DNA from: CBDCFV01 sp965216425
GTDB lineage: Bacteria > Chloroflexota > Dehalococcoidia > Lucifugimonadales > UBA3495
DNA: 64,000 nt
NCBI GenBank assembly: GCA_965216425.1
Contig: CBDCFV010000007.1
Coordinates: 1,240,001-1,304,000, forward strand
Direction: 5' to 3'
In this document: piece by piece, positions 24,659 to 33,179 of the stretch
How positions within the stretch are numbered: the stretch's first letter is position 1
Layout of the letters: each line of letters opens with the position of its first letter
Notes under the pieces: generated by a model
Told to the model about the DNA's origin: nothing
What the model saw: the letters and a program-made list of their open reading frames with translations, nothing else
Databases searched by the model: none
Translations under genes and position numbers: made by a program

Positions 24659-25350
24659 AACCCCCAACCGACATCGACCTGTCTGAACTGCTGCCGGAAG
24701 TTTACGACCTTTTATACCGCCGCTACGGCCCCCAAGGCTGGTGGCCCGGAGATGGCCCTCTGGACGTGGTAATCGGCGCTATCCTCACCCAGGCGGCGGC
24801 TTGGACCAACGTGGAGATGGCAATCGCCAACATGAAGGACGCCGGCTGTTGGTCTCTCCGGGTGATTGACCGCCTGCCGGAGCAGGAACTGGCCGCCATC
24901 ATCCGGCCTTCCGGCTATTTCAATGCCAAAGCCCGCAAGCTCAAGGCCTTTGCCCGGCACGTAGAGGTAAACCACCGGGGCAGGCTGGAGGGGCTGCTGT
25001 CTCAGCCTGTGGAGGAGTTGAGAATTGAGCTTCTTTCAATTCACGGTATCGGCCCGGAAACAGCGGACGATATCGTAGTCTATGCAGCGGGCAAACCGTC
25101 CTTCGTCATCGACGCCTATACCCGCCGGATCGTGCAGCGGTTGGGTGTCGTGCCGGAAGGTTTTGGCAATTCCTACTCGGCCTATCAAGCGCTGTTCCAG
25201 GACAACCTGCCCGCCGATGCGGGACTGTTCAACGAGTACCATGCCCTCCTGGACCGGCACGCCAAGGAGGCCTGCGCCAAAGTCCCCCGCTGCGGCGGAT
25301 GCTGCCTGCGGCAGGTCTGCGTCACGGGGCAACCCATGGAAGAACGGTAG
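24655..25350 (+). CDS. Endonuclease III-like DNA glycosylase with [4Fe-4S] cluster
   Basis: 231 residues, HhH-GPD family. The helix-hairpin-helix is LLSIHGIGPETADD (127-140) and the catalytic Asp is Asp153 (FVIDAYTRR). Cysteines 207, 213, 216 and 222 form the cluster loop. At the position of the endonuclease III lyase lysine the protein has Glu135, which suggests a monofunctional glycosylase of the MagIII type (alkylated bases) rather than a bifunctional Nth. GTG 24655 overlaps the sfsA stop by 4 bp. The last codon and stop come from an inserted mobile element. Confidence 0.87.
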   Translation: MKPPTDIDLSELLPEVYDLLYRRYGPQGWWPGDGPLDVVIGAILTQAAAWTNVEMAIANMKDAGCWSLRVIDRLPEQELAAIIRPSGYFNAKARKLKAFARHVEVNHRGRLEGLLSQPVEELRIELLSIHGIGPETADDIVVYAAGKPSFVIDAYTRRIVQRLGVVPEGFGNSYSAYQALFQDNLPADAGLFNEYHALLDRHAKEACAKVPRCGGCCLRQVCVTGQPMEER

Positions 25351-25535
25351 CGTTGCAATTCAAGTGATTTCATTACTGGCCCCAACCGTCATTCCCGCGA
25401 AGGAACGTCAACCCCGCGAAGGAACGTCACGCCCGCAAAAGGAACGTCACCCGCGAAGTCACCCCCGCGAAGGCGGGGGCGGGAATCCACCGGACTGTGG
25501 TCTGGCAGACGGACCACCTAAAACGGAACGCTACT
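25346..25535. mobile_element. MITE, family 2 copy 2 (190 bp, perfect 9-bp target duplication)
   Basis: Left end GGTAGCGTTGCAATTCAAG, right end (reverse-complemented) AGTAGCGTTCCGTTTTAGG. It is flanked by perfect 9-bp direct repeats TGGAAGAAC (25337-25345 and 25536-25544). The interior (25387-25496) is an expanded tract of about 19-bp units CGTCANNCCCGCGAAGGAA ending in the full palindrome. No ORF. The insertion lies within the last codons of the glycosylase gene and provides its TAG. Joining the flanks restores MEEHVS-stop in frame. Confidence 0.85.
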
Positions 25536-25544
25536 TGGAAGAAC

Positions 25545-25902
25545 ACGTGAGTTGACAGGTATCCGTCAGGTTTTAGCGCCCGAGGGGGATTCTTATGACA
25601 CTTTCCCCTTTCCAACCCGGACGCCGTTGCCGTACCATGATATTGAACTTACATCGCGCCATCACTGGGCGGAAAACCAGATCCAACCCAGCTTCTGAGG
25701 GCGATGCACATTTATGACACCAACTCAATCCCTAATCTGGTTCCAAACTGGACAAAATAGCGCAAATATCGAAAAATACACACTTGCCGCCAAAGCTGAA
25801 TGACTCAAAATGACACAGAAATCTGACAATCAAGCCCCATCTCCCTCTGTGCGCTCTGCGGTGAGCAATGCTCTGAAGTAAGCCAAAACAGGAGGAAACA
25901 CA
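25545..25902. other. AT-richer intergenic stretch before the cupin gene
   Basis: 358 bp of lower GC than its neighbours, with no convincing coding sequence on either strand. The segment 25735-25830 is especially A-rich. An AGGAGG ribosome binding site for the cupin gene lies at its end. The promoter of the cupin gene is probably here but no boxes stand out. Confidence 0.45.
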
Positions 25903-26259
25903 ATGCAAGTTGTCCGAATATACACCGGGTCTGATGGCGAGGCGCACCTCGAAGATTTGGAACTGCCTTACGAGAAAATCGAAGAAGCGGAACGTACTGC
26001 GATGCAATCGACAACAGGAATTCAGTTCCGCCGCACCCCTCCCGGTAGTTTCAGCGACTGGCACAATGCCCCGCGACGCCAGTACGTGATTACGCTGGAA
26101 GGCCAGATGGAAATCGGCCTCGGAGACGGCACCAAGCGCATCTTCAACCCCGGTGACGTGCTGCTGGCCGATGACCGCACTGGCAAGGGTCACACCACCG
26201 CCGTCTATGGTGACAAGACCAGGGTATCCATCTCCATACCGCTTGCCGATCAGAGTTAA
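25903..26259 (+). CDS. Cupin domain protein
   Basis: 118 residues. The single cupin barrel is seen as FRRTPPGSFSDWHNAPRRQYVITLEGQMEIGLGDG (split by the two cupin motifs) and FNPGDVLLADDRTGKGHTT. His53 (DWH) and the late His of GKGHTT could bind metal, but the first motif has a single His rather than HxH. The function (enzyme or small-molecule binder) cannot be told. A strong AGGAGG precedes ATG 25903. It converges with an SDR gene. Confidence 0.82.
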   Translation: MQVVRIYTGSDGEAHLEDLELPYEKIEEAERTAMQSTTGIQFRRTPPGSFSDWHNAPRRQYVITLEGQMEIGLGDGTKRIFNPGDVLLADDRTGKGHTTAVYGDKTRVSISIPLADQS

Positions 26260-26291
26260 CGAGGACGGAGAAGGAACCCTGATAGCTTTCT

Positions 26292-27068
26292 CTAAAACAA
26301 TGACTTGGACTGTCCGCCGTCCACGTTGATGCAAGCGCCCGTAACCAGGTCGGCCCGGTCCGACGACAGGAAGGCCACCATCTCGCCTATGGGTTCGGGC
26401 CAGCCGAAGCGCCCTGCGGGAAGGTTCCGGGCGATGAATTCATCGACCACCTCGGGAGGGTTGTTCTGCTGGAATCGCTCCCAAGTGCTGCCCGGGAAGT
26501 CTATCGACCCTGGCGCGATTGAATTGACCCGCACGTTGATGGGCGCCAATTGCAGCGCGAGGTGCTTGGACAGGGCTATCAACCCCGCTTTCCCCGCCAT
26601 GTAGTCGATGGACCCGCCGTGCTCGCGCCCGTAGATAGAAGAAATATTGATAATACGGCCCCACCCTTGCTCCCTCATGTGGGGAAGCACAAGGGCGATC
26701 ATCCGGTACGCGCTGACCAGGTTCACTTCCAGGCCTTCGCGGAACTGCTCCAAGCTGGTCTCTTCGAAAACCACCGAACCGCGTCGGCCCCCAACGTTGT
26801 TCACCAGGATGTCCGGCTGCCCCAAGTGATCAACGGTATCCCGGTGAAACTGAGTTGCGTCGGCCTCGACGGTCACGTCCCCCTGGGTGCCGTGGACCTG
26901 GTAACCGGCAGCCGCCATTTCGCTGACCGTCGTGTCCAGTTGGTCCTGGCTTCTGGCGCATATCGAGACCTTGCAACCCTCTCGCGCCAAGGAGTAAGCT
27001 GCTTGCCTCCCCAAACCTCGGCTACCGCCGGTTATCATCGCAACCTTGCCGTCTATCCCTAAGTCCAT
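26292..27068 (-). CDS. SDR family oxidoreductase
   Basis: 258 residues. The cofactor motif TGGSRGLG is at residues 13-20, NNVGG at 90-94, and the catalytic residues are Ser144, Tyr156 and Lys160. The C-terminus (TGACINVDGGQSKSLF) is typical of classical SDRs in the 3-oxoacyl reductase-like group. The substrate is unknown. It stands alone, convergent with the cupin gene and divergent from the MMPL transporter. Confidence 0.88.
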   Translation of the reverse strand: MDLGIDGKVAMITGGSRGLGRQAAYSLAREGCKVSICARSQDQLDTTVSEMAAAGYQVHGTQGDVTVEADATQFHRDTVDHLGQPDILVNNVGGRRGSVVFEETSLEQFREGLEVNLVSAYRMIALVLPHMREQGWGRIINISSIYGREHGGSIDYMAGKAGLIALSKHLALQLAPINVRVNSIAPGSIDFPGSTWERFQQNNPPEVVDEFIARNLPAGRFGWPEPIGEMVAFLSSDRADLVTGACINVDGGQSKSLF

Positions 27069-27367
27069 GACTTTCTCCTGTTACGTATTGATAAGTGCCT
27101 GATATGTTACAAATCGACCCGGTTACCCCACCCAACACAACCGACCGTGGCTGTCGTCATACACAAGAAAGGCCACGCCGATTATAGCCTCTTGCCCCGG
27201 GCCACGCACCCGGAACATCATTCATGCTCAAGCACCCAAAGATTATAATTTGCCGGGGTTTCGGGTCCGTGGCACAAGTTATCCGGCTTCCCGCCATTCT
27301 ACAATTGGCCCAACCCCGCTTGGAGAGAGACTGGCGATGTATTCTACGGCGTCGCCGTTGTCTATAG
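27069..27367. other. Divergent intergenic region, SDR and MMPL genes
   Basis: 299 bp with no coding sequence I can support. It should hold promoters for both flanking genes. TATAAT-like boxes occur near 27243-27248, but no matching -35 box could be assigned. The MMPL start has no visible Shine-Dalgarno sequence. Confidence 0.4.
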
Positions 27368-29986
27368 ATGGTGAATAGTCCATTGCGTAACACGCTGGCT
27401 GACCGCGTGGCCGAATACCTGACCCGGTATTCGGGTTGGTTCATCCTTGGTGTTGTTACCATGACCGTCCTGCTCATCTTCCCTATATTCTTCATGGCGC
27501 CCACGGAGCCCGCGTCCCAGGACCCCGGCGGGCCAGTGTTCGACCTAGCGGGCATCGTACACGACAAATTCCCTCCTCAGCTTCACATAACCGGTTTCAT
27601 TGCCGAAGACAATAGCGGAGACATATTGCGGCAGGCGCCGCTGTGGGATTTGTATCGGAGTGAGCAGAGACTGCGCAACTCGGACTTGGGAGAGTTTCTT
27701 TACTCGGGATACGACGCTCGAAACCGGAGGCCGGTTTTGGGCATTTACACTATCGCGGACGCGGTACAGGACTTCTTGGTATTGGACTTGGGGCCGCAGG
27801 CCAGCCTTGAGAACGCCACCGACCTGCAAGTAAAGGCGGTGGTGGCCCGCGTAATTGACAGCCCCTTGGGCTTGACGTTACGTGAGTCGCTTTCCCAGGA
27901 CGCCGCATTCGAAACCATGACAATCGATGGGGTACGGATACAGTCCTGGAAGGCGTCGGCTCTCTCTATTTTTGTAGCCTCGGATAACTCCATGCTCGGG
28001 GGCGGGCCGTTGAGTTTCAACGTGACCGGCGAAAAGGATGCGCTGCGCAAGGAACGGTTCAACCGTCGGATGTACGCCATATTGCGCGGGGAGGAAGCCA
28101 ATTACCGGCTTTGGGGCGTTGCCATCGATATCAACCTTGTTTCGGAGGAGCAAGGCAAAACGGCGATACCCTTCATCGCGGCAACGGTTGTGCTGGTGTT
28201 GATAGTGGTCGGGATTACCTTGCGGTCGGTGCGAGTGGCTGGGCTGGCATTTGTCGGCCTTGTCATTCTCTTGGTTTGGCTCAAAGGACTGTCCAACCTG
28301 GTAGGACTCAAGTCGTCCCTGGTCCTGGACCTGGTCGTCCCGATTGCGATGGTCTCGCTGGGAGTTGACTTCCTCATTCACGCCGTTGCCCGCTACCGGG
28401 AAGAACGCCAACGGTTGGCCGTACCGCGGTTGGCGTTCCATGCTGGTCTGGGAGGGGTTCTTGGCGCCTTGACGCTGGCCATGCTTTCCGATGGGATCGC
28501 TTTCCTGGCGAACGTGACCTCCGGTATTGAAACTATCATCGGGTTTGGAGTGGCCGCCGGGATTGCGGTAGGTTCCAGCTACCTGATTATGGGTATATTT
28601 CTGCCGTTGATCATTATGAGGCTCGATCAGCGGGACATTCGTGATGGAGTGACGCGTGCAATCGGCCCTCAATACCATCCTGCAACCGTGCCTGCTCACT
28701 CGGCCCCTAGCGGGTCGGCATCTCCAAGGTCCGCGGTTGCCTCAGCGGTATTGACTATGGCCCGGATGCGCTTGGTGACTCTGCCGCTGATTGCGTTGGT
28801 CACTGCCGGGTCTACGTTCTTGGCGTTTCAGTTGGAGCCGATGCTGGATGTGAAAGACTTTTTAGACTCCGATTCCGACTTTGTCAGAGGGATAGATAAA
28901 CTGCACGAGCACAGGGCGCCGTCGGTTGCCGGTGAACCTGCCATCATCTATATTCGTGGAGACTTGACCACTACGGAGTCTTTATCCGCGATTCGAGAGT
29001 TGTTCGAACGGCTCGATGACGTGGAGCAATTGGGCCGACGCAAGGATGGGCAAGTCTCCCTCTACTCGACGACCTTGTTCGAACTATTCTCCTGGACTAT
29101 GCGGAGTGAATACGCCCTTTCCCAAGTCCAAGCTCAAACCGGCATTGCGCTTACCGATAGGGACGGCGACCAGGTCCCGGACAGTGCCGAACAGATACGG
29201 GCGGCATACGACTATATAGTGCAGTTTGGAATACCGGACGACACCGAAAGGTTGGCCTTCGAGCCGACCCAAGTGCGGGAGGTCCTTTATCACGAGCCGG
29301 GTAGCGTCGCATCCCAGGAGATTGTCATCACCGTCGGTGTGTTGGCGGCCCGGGAGCAGGCCAATATTGCCTCTGCCCGACGGGCCTTGGAGGAGGCGTT
29401 GGAACCTCTCAAGGACACCCCATCCATAGAGTTCGTTGGCGTCACAGGCTCTCCCTTTACCAGGGAAGCGTCATTGACCGCCGCAACCCGGGCCTTGAAC
29501 ATCTCCCTTCCCGTGGCGATGGCGGGCTGTTTTATCCTGTTGACCTTCTGGTCGCGGTCCATCCTGTACGCACTGGTTACCGTAGTCCCTGTCGCCGTGG
29601 TGGTGTCGTGGCTCTATGCCTTTATGTACGTGGCCGGGTTCCACCTTAACTTTGTCACCGCAACCATCGCAGCAGTGTCGATCGGGGTGGGTATCGACTA
29701 CTCCATCCACGTAACCCAACGGTTCCGCCAGGAATTGACCCGGCAGCCGTCTACTGAAGAGGCCCTGTGGGCCACTGCTGCAGGGACCGGCGTGGCTCTC
29801 ATCGGGTCCGCCGCTTCCAGCGTCATCGGATTCGCCGTAATGGGCTTTGCCCCAATGCCGCTCTTTTCAGCCTATGGGATCATTACAGCGGCGATGATAC
29901 TTCTGGCGGCCGTCGCCGCTCTCCTTGTCCTGCCGTCCCTGCTGCTCCTGGTGGCCGGTAAACCGGGTAGGGAGGCCGGCGTCTGA
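27368..29986 (+). CDS. MMPL/RND family transporter
   Basis: 872 residues. The architecture is RND/MMPL: one N-terminal transmembrane helix, a large extracytoplasmic loop, a block of about five to six helices (residues 255-425), a second helix and loop, then a final block (about 700-865). The sterol-sensing-like segment VSIGVGIDYSIHVTQRFRQE near residue 775 and its first-half counterpart VSLGVDFLIHAVARYREE are typical. An EF-hand-like loop DRDGDQVPDS (597-606) sits in the second external domain. Such proteins export lipids or hydrophobic compounds; the substrate is not known. No Shine-Dalgarno is evident at ATG 27368. Confidence 0.87.
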   Translation: MVNSPLRNTLADRVAEYLTRYSGWFILGVVTMTVLLIFPIFFMAPTEPASQDPGGPVFDLAGIVHDKFPPQLHITGFIAEDNSGDILRQAPLWDLYRSEQRLRNSDLGEFLYSGYDARNRRPVLGIYTIADAVQDFLVLDLGPQASLENATDLQVKAVVARVIDSPLGLTLRESLSQDAAFETMTIDGVRIQSWKASALSIFVASDNSMLGGGPLSFNVTGEKDALRKERFNRRMYAILRGEEANYRLWGVAIDINLVSEEQGKTAIPFIAATVVLVLIVVGITLRSVRVAGLAFVGLVILLVWLKGLSNLVGLKSSLVLDLVVPIAMVSLGVDFLIHAVARYREERQRLAVPRLAFHAGLGGVLGALTLAMLSDGIAFLANVTSGIETIIGFGVAAGIAVGSSYLIMGIFLPLIIMRLDQRDIRDGVTRAIGPQYHPATVPAHSAPSGSASPRSAVASAVLTMARMRLVTLPLIALVTAGSTFLAFQLEPMLDVKDFLDSDSDFVRGIDKLHEHRAPSVAGEPAIIYIRGDLTTTESLSAIRELFERLDDVEQLGRRKDGQVSLYSTTLFELFSWTMRSEYALSQVQAQTGIALTDRDGDQVPDSAEQIRAAYDYIVQFGIPDDTERLAFEPTQVREVLYHEPGSVASQEIVITVGVLAAREQANIASARRALEEALEPLKDTPSIEFVGVTGSPFTREASLTAATRALNISLPVAMAGCFILLTFWSRSILYALVTVVPVAVVVSWLYAFMYVAGFHLNFVTATIAAVSIGVGIDYSIHVTQRFRQELTRQPSTEEALWATAAGTGVALIGSAASSVIGFAVMGFAPMPLFSAYGIITAAMILLAAVAALLVLPSLLLLVAGKPGREAGV

Positions 29987-30079
29987 TTCTCATGGGGACG
30001 AAGCTTGGGCCTCGGTTGATGTGCTTGCTCCCTCTTGGGATGCTCAATAATCTCCTTCTCCTTGGGGAGGAAGAGGAAG

Positions 30080-31409
30080 CTGACAGGGGTATGTATGGGG
30101 TTTTCAGGACGGGGCATGGCGGGTGACCTCCAGGTTAGGCTTGGGTTCCGGCCAGGGCTCAGGCAGCAGCCAGACCCGGCTCCAGAGGCGGCCCCGGAGC
30201 AGCAACCGCCGCAGCCAGTCAATGCCGTGGCGGATGATGCTGACGGTCCGTACCGGCCTGCCCCAGGGGTCGCGGCGCCTGGGAGCCGACGTCTTGGGCG
30301 GCGTGCGCAGGTTGCCTGGAGCAATCCTGCGGTCATGGGCGTCTTCCATCCTGGTGCCATAGGCCAGGGCCAACAGCGTCGCCACCGACAGCACCAGCCA
30401 GTGGCGGGAGACGCGCGCCGGGTCGGTGCGCCGGGTCTTGTCCCACTTCCAGCCCAGGCTTTTGACAGCCTTGAAGCCCAGTTCGATCCAGAAGCGCAGG
30501 GCGTACCAGCTGGGTCCGGCGTCCTCCGGCGGCAGGTCGGTGAGGATGATCCAAGGTTCTTCCTGCTCGACGTACCAGACCGCCAGCAGGGTGCAACGGC
30601 GTTTTGCGTTGGGGGTGCTGAAGGCGGTGCCGCGGCCAATCCAGGCTGTATCGGGACGGGAAACGAAGTGCTGTGCGGGCAACCGGCGGCCGTCTTGGGC
30701 GCAGAAGCTGACGTTTTTCCGATACCTCATGTAGGGATGCCAGCCTTGGGCGCGTATCTGTCGCCACAGCTTGGGACTGGCGATGCCCCGGTCGCAGAGC
30801 ACGATCACGGTCATTTCCTTGGGAACCGCCGGGGCCAGTTTCCTGAGCAGTTCCACCGTGGGGTCCATCCAGGAGCCGCGCTGGGTGGCCCGGTGGATGC
30901 GCCAGGCCACGGGAATAGCGCAACCCCGGTAGACCACGCTGATGACTATGGCGGTGGTTTGGTCGCCTTTGAGCGTGGGATCAACGGCCAGGGCCAGCCG
31001 GCCGGAACGCCACCAGGAAAGGACCCACCGGAGCAATGGGGCGAAGCAGAGACTTACGTCCAGTTCGGTCCGGCAGGGACGGGCCCGGTCGCTGCCGTCG
31101 TAGAGCCACTCCCTGAGATACTGGCGGAAGTTGTTCCATCTGCCCCAGGGAGAGAGTGCGGAGGCCACGGCGTTCTGGCAGGCGCTGCCAGCGAGAATGG
31201 CCCCGCAGACCCACAGTACCAGGCCGGTCAACTGTGGTCGGGAGAGGTGAGGTAGATGCGTTTCAATGATCTGCTGCATCTGGTAGCATTCCCTTGGAAG
31301 GCGCATGGGACACCTCCGGCACCTGGTTTTGTGACTGCTACCAAGATGCCGGAATCCCGTGCGTTTTCCAAGTTTTCAGACCATTTCAGCCGTTACATAC
31401 CCCTGTCAG
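30080..31409 (-). mobile_element. Complete IS4-like insertion sequence (1330 bp)
   Basis: The 16-bp perfect terminal inverted repeats CTGACAGGGGTATGTA lie at 30080-30095 and (as complement) 31394-31409. They are flanked by 11-bp direct repeats GGAAGAGGAAG at 30069-30079 and 31410-31420. One transposase gene fills the element. IS4-group elements produce target duplications of about 9-13 bp (established), which fits. Intact ends, a perfect target duplication and an open transposase frame point to recent insertion between the MMPL and monooxygenase genes. Confidence 0.93.
30104..31306 (-). CDS. DDE transposase (IS4-like)
   Basis: 400 residues. The DDE residues are visible: first Asp in LAVDPTLKG (about 108), second Asp in VLCDRGIAS (about 170), and Glu in RFWIELGFKAVKSLGWKWD (about 280), a YREK-like context typical of IS4-superfamily enzymes. 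GGAGGTG precedes the ATG at 31306. It fills the insertion sequence at 30080-31409 and is unbroken, so it may be active. The C-terminal 50 residues are rich in Arg. Confidence 0.9.
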   Translation of the reverse strand: MRLPRECYQMQQIIETHLPHLSRPQLTGLVLWVCGAILAGSACQNAVASALSPWGRWNNFRQYLREWLYDGSDRARPCRTELDVSLCFAPLLRWVLSWWRSGRLALAVDPTLKGDQTTAIVISVVYRGCAIPVAWRIHRATQRGSWMDPTVELLRKLAPAVPKEMTVIVLCDRGIASPKLWRQIRAQGWHPYMRYRKNVSFCAQDGRRLPAQHFVSRPDTAWIGRGTAFSTPNAKRRCTLLAVWYVEQEEPWIILTDLPPEDAGPSWYALRFWIELGFKAVKSLGWKWDKTRRTDPARVSRHWLVLSVATLLALAYGTRMEDAHDRRIAPGNLRTPPKTSAPRRRDPWGRPVRTVSIIRHGIDWLRRLLLRGRLWSRVWLLPEPWPEPKPNLEVTRHAPS

Positions 31410-31538
31410 GGAAGAGGAAGGGGATGATGGGGAAATGCCCCATGCTATAATATGGTGGCTTCTTGGCCAAGGATTGGGCGGAGATTCGAGCTTTGGTCGG
31501 GCGGAAAATTCCAGTGAAATTACGGAGAGTCTTGCACC

Positions 31539-32681
31539 ATGATCAAGCGGTTCTCGGTGTTGTACGTGGGTCAGATAGACTTGGATAACACTGGTCTGGA
31601 TGGGACTCCGGCCGACCAGCGCAGGTATCCCAATGACCGGCTGGTCCAAGCTTACGAAAACGCCGAAGGGTTGGCCAAGCACATGGACGAGCTTGGCTAC
31701 TATTGTATGTGGACGGCGGAGCACCACTTTCAAAGGGAAGGTTATGAGTGCTTTCCCAACTTGGTCCTCCTCGGTGTGCACTTGGCGGGGTTGACCAAGC
31801 GGCTAAAGTTTGGTTCGGCGTTCAACATCGTCCCAATGTGGCACCCCCTCCGCTTGGCCGAGGACTTCGCAATGGCGGACATAATGACCGGCGGGCGCTT
31901 GATCTTCGGTGTTGGCCGTGGTTACCACTCTAGGGAGGTTGAGACCTTCGGCTTCCCTGTTATAGATAACGACGCCAACAAAGAGTTGTTCGAAGAGCAG
32001 ATGGAGGTAATCTTCAAGGCCTTCAATGAAGACTCGTTCAGCCATCACGGAAAGTACTACAACATCCCCCCTGACGTGCCCTACCGAGGCTATCAGCTTG
32101 AGGATGTGACAATGGTGCCCCGCCCGGTGAACCTGCCGGTGGAAATCTGGCAGCCCATCGCCAGCGGCCGCACACTGGAATACATCGCCCGCAAAGGCAT
32201 CAAGGGCATGGTGGCCCTCAGCGGCCGTTTGCTGGTGGACCAGCTATTCCGGCAGTACCAAGGCATCGCCGCCGAGGCAGGCCGCGAACTGGCCTTGGGA
32301 CAGGACATGGCCTTGGGGTTCGGGTACTACATCGCCAACACCCAACAGGAGGCCATCGACGCCGTAAAGCCCTATCACGATGAACGTTACAAGTGGTTCG
32401 CGCCCTTCGGATTCGTGCGGTACACCGATCCCGAAGGGCGTGCCTGGGGTACTCCCGGAGCGCCTTCCCGCGTGCCCACCATAGAAGAGGGCGTGGAGCA
32501 AAAGGTGTGGTACTGCGGCCCGTCAACCGGCTTCGTCGAGTTTCTGCGCGAAGTTGAGGAGCAATATCCGGGCTTAGAGGATGTAGTCCTCCAGTGGCCT
32601 GAAGGTATGCCTTGGCTGGAATTCCGAGACCAACTATCTCTGTTCGCCAAAGAGGTGATGCCGTCGTTCACGGGGCGTTAA
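31539..32681 (+). CDS. LLM class flavin-dependent oxidoreductase
   Basis: 380 residues, luciferase-like monooxygenase. The barrel motifs TAEHHFQREGYE (about 60) and GGRLIFGVGRGYHSREVETFG (about 118) identify the family. It differs clearly from the member at 112-1158, so the two are not a recent duplication. A TATAAT box occurs at 31446-31451. The stop codon TAA is completed by the first base of the MITE that follows. The substrate is unknown. Confidence 0.88.
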   Translation: MIKRFSVLYVGQIDLDNTGLDGTPADQRRYPNDRLVQAYENAEGLAKHMDELGYYCMWTAEHHFQREGYECFPNLVLLGVHLAGLTKRLKFGSAFNIVPMWHPLRLAEDFAMADIMTGGRLIFGVGRGYHSREVETFGFPVIDNDANKELFEEQMEVIFKAFNEDSFSHHGKYYNIPPDVPYRGYQLEDVTMVPRPVNLPVEIWQPIASGRTLEYIARKGIKGMVALSGRLLVDQLFRQYQGIAAEAGRELALGQDMALGFGYYIANTQQEAIDAVKPYHDERYKWFAPFGFVRYTDPEGRAWGTPGAPSRVPTIEEGVEQKVWYCGPSTGFVEFLREVEEQYPGLEDVVLQWPEGMPWLEFRDQLSLFAKEVMPSFTGR

Positions 32682-32800
32682 GAAACTATCCGGACACTTG
32701 TGTCCCACCCAACCCGTCATTCCCGCGCAAGCGGAAACCTATTGGCTTCAACCGCCAACGCGAGAAAATTGGCAGGGACGGTTGGCTTCGAGACAGTCTC
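32681..32800. mobile_element. TA-flanked MITE, family 1 copy B (120 bp)
   Basis: Left end AGAAACTATCC, right end GAGACAGTCTC, flanked by TA at 32679-32680 and 32801-32802. It is exactly as long as copy A, with a degraded copy of the palindrome (32715-32740) at nearly the same offset. It sits between two convergent genes; the stop codons of both straddle its edges. Confidence 0.72.
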
Positions 32801-33153
32801 TATAGGGCTTCCTCCACCGGGGCGTCTTTTCCCAGCATCAGGCACGGCTCGCCCCACTGCTCATTGTTGTCTAGGTCCCACTCACTTTGGGAACCGGTGG
32901 ATCTAAGGCGTATCCCGTCATCGCCGCCGTAGACCAACAGCACTACACCCTCCCCAGAGTCTTCAGACAATGCTGCATAAGCTTGGCAAGGACCCGCTTG
33001 GCTCCAGCCCGTTACTTCGCACCACGTATCTTGCCCCGATGGATCTGCCGTAAATACGCGTGTGATGGCCTTGGATTCCGAGAGCAGATCAAAGACCCTG
33101 TTCAGGTCCATTGGACTGTTTCCGGCAGCCTCAACCTCTACTTCAAACAACAT
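32800..33153 (-). CDS. Unknown small protein
   Basis: 117 residues, acidic and soluble, not recognised. It has the look of a compact alpha/beta domain (PMDLNRVFDLLSESKAITRVF at the N-terminal side, then GEGVVLLVYGGDDGIRLRS). The start is uncertain: ATG 33153, or an internal ATG about 14 codons later preceded by GGAAAC. It follows the SDR gene on the same strand after 26 bp, so it may be co-transcribed. Its TAG stop is formed across the edge of the MITE. Confidence 0.5.
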   Translation of the reverse strand: MLFEVEVEAAGNSPMDLNRVFDLLSESKAITRVFTADPSGQDTWCEVTGWSQAGPCQAYAALSEDSGEGVVLLVYGGDDGIRLRSTGSQSEWDLDNNEQWGEPCLMLGKDAPVEEAL

Positions 33154-33179
33154 GTCAGGCCCATTCTTCCAGTGTCCGT

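Noticed and set aside
25387..25496. CRISPR-like array
   Set aside because: Units of about 19 bp are directly abutting with no spacers of constant length; it is a tandem expansion of a palindrome half.
23783..25535. sfsA and glycosylase as cargo of a composite transposon bounded by two MITE copies
   Set aside because: Each copy has its own 9-bp duplication, so the two inserted independently.
25845..25865. CTCTGTGCGCTCTGCGGTG as a specific regulatory site
   Set aside because: Single occurrence with no partner or dyad; nothing links it to a function.
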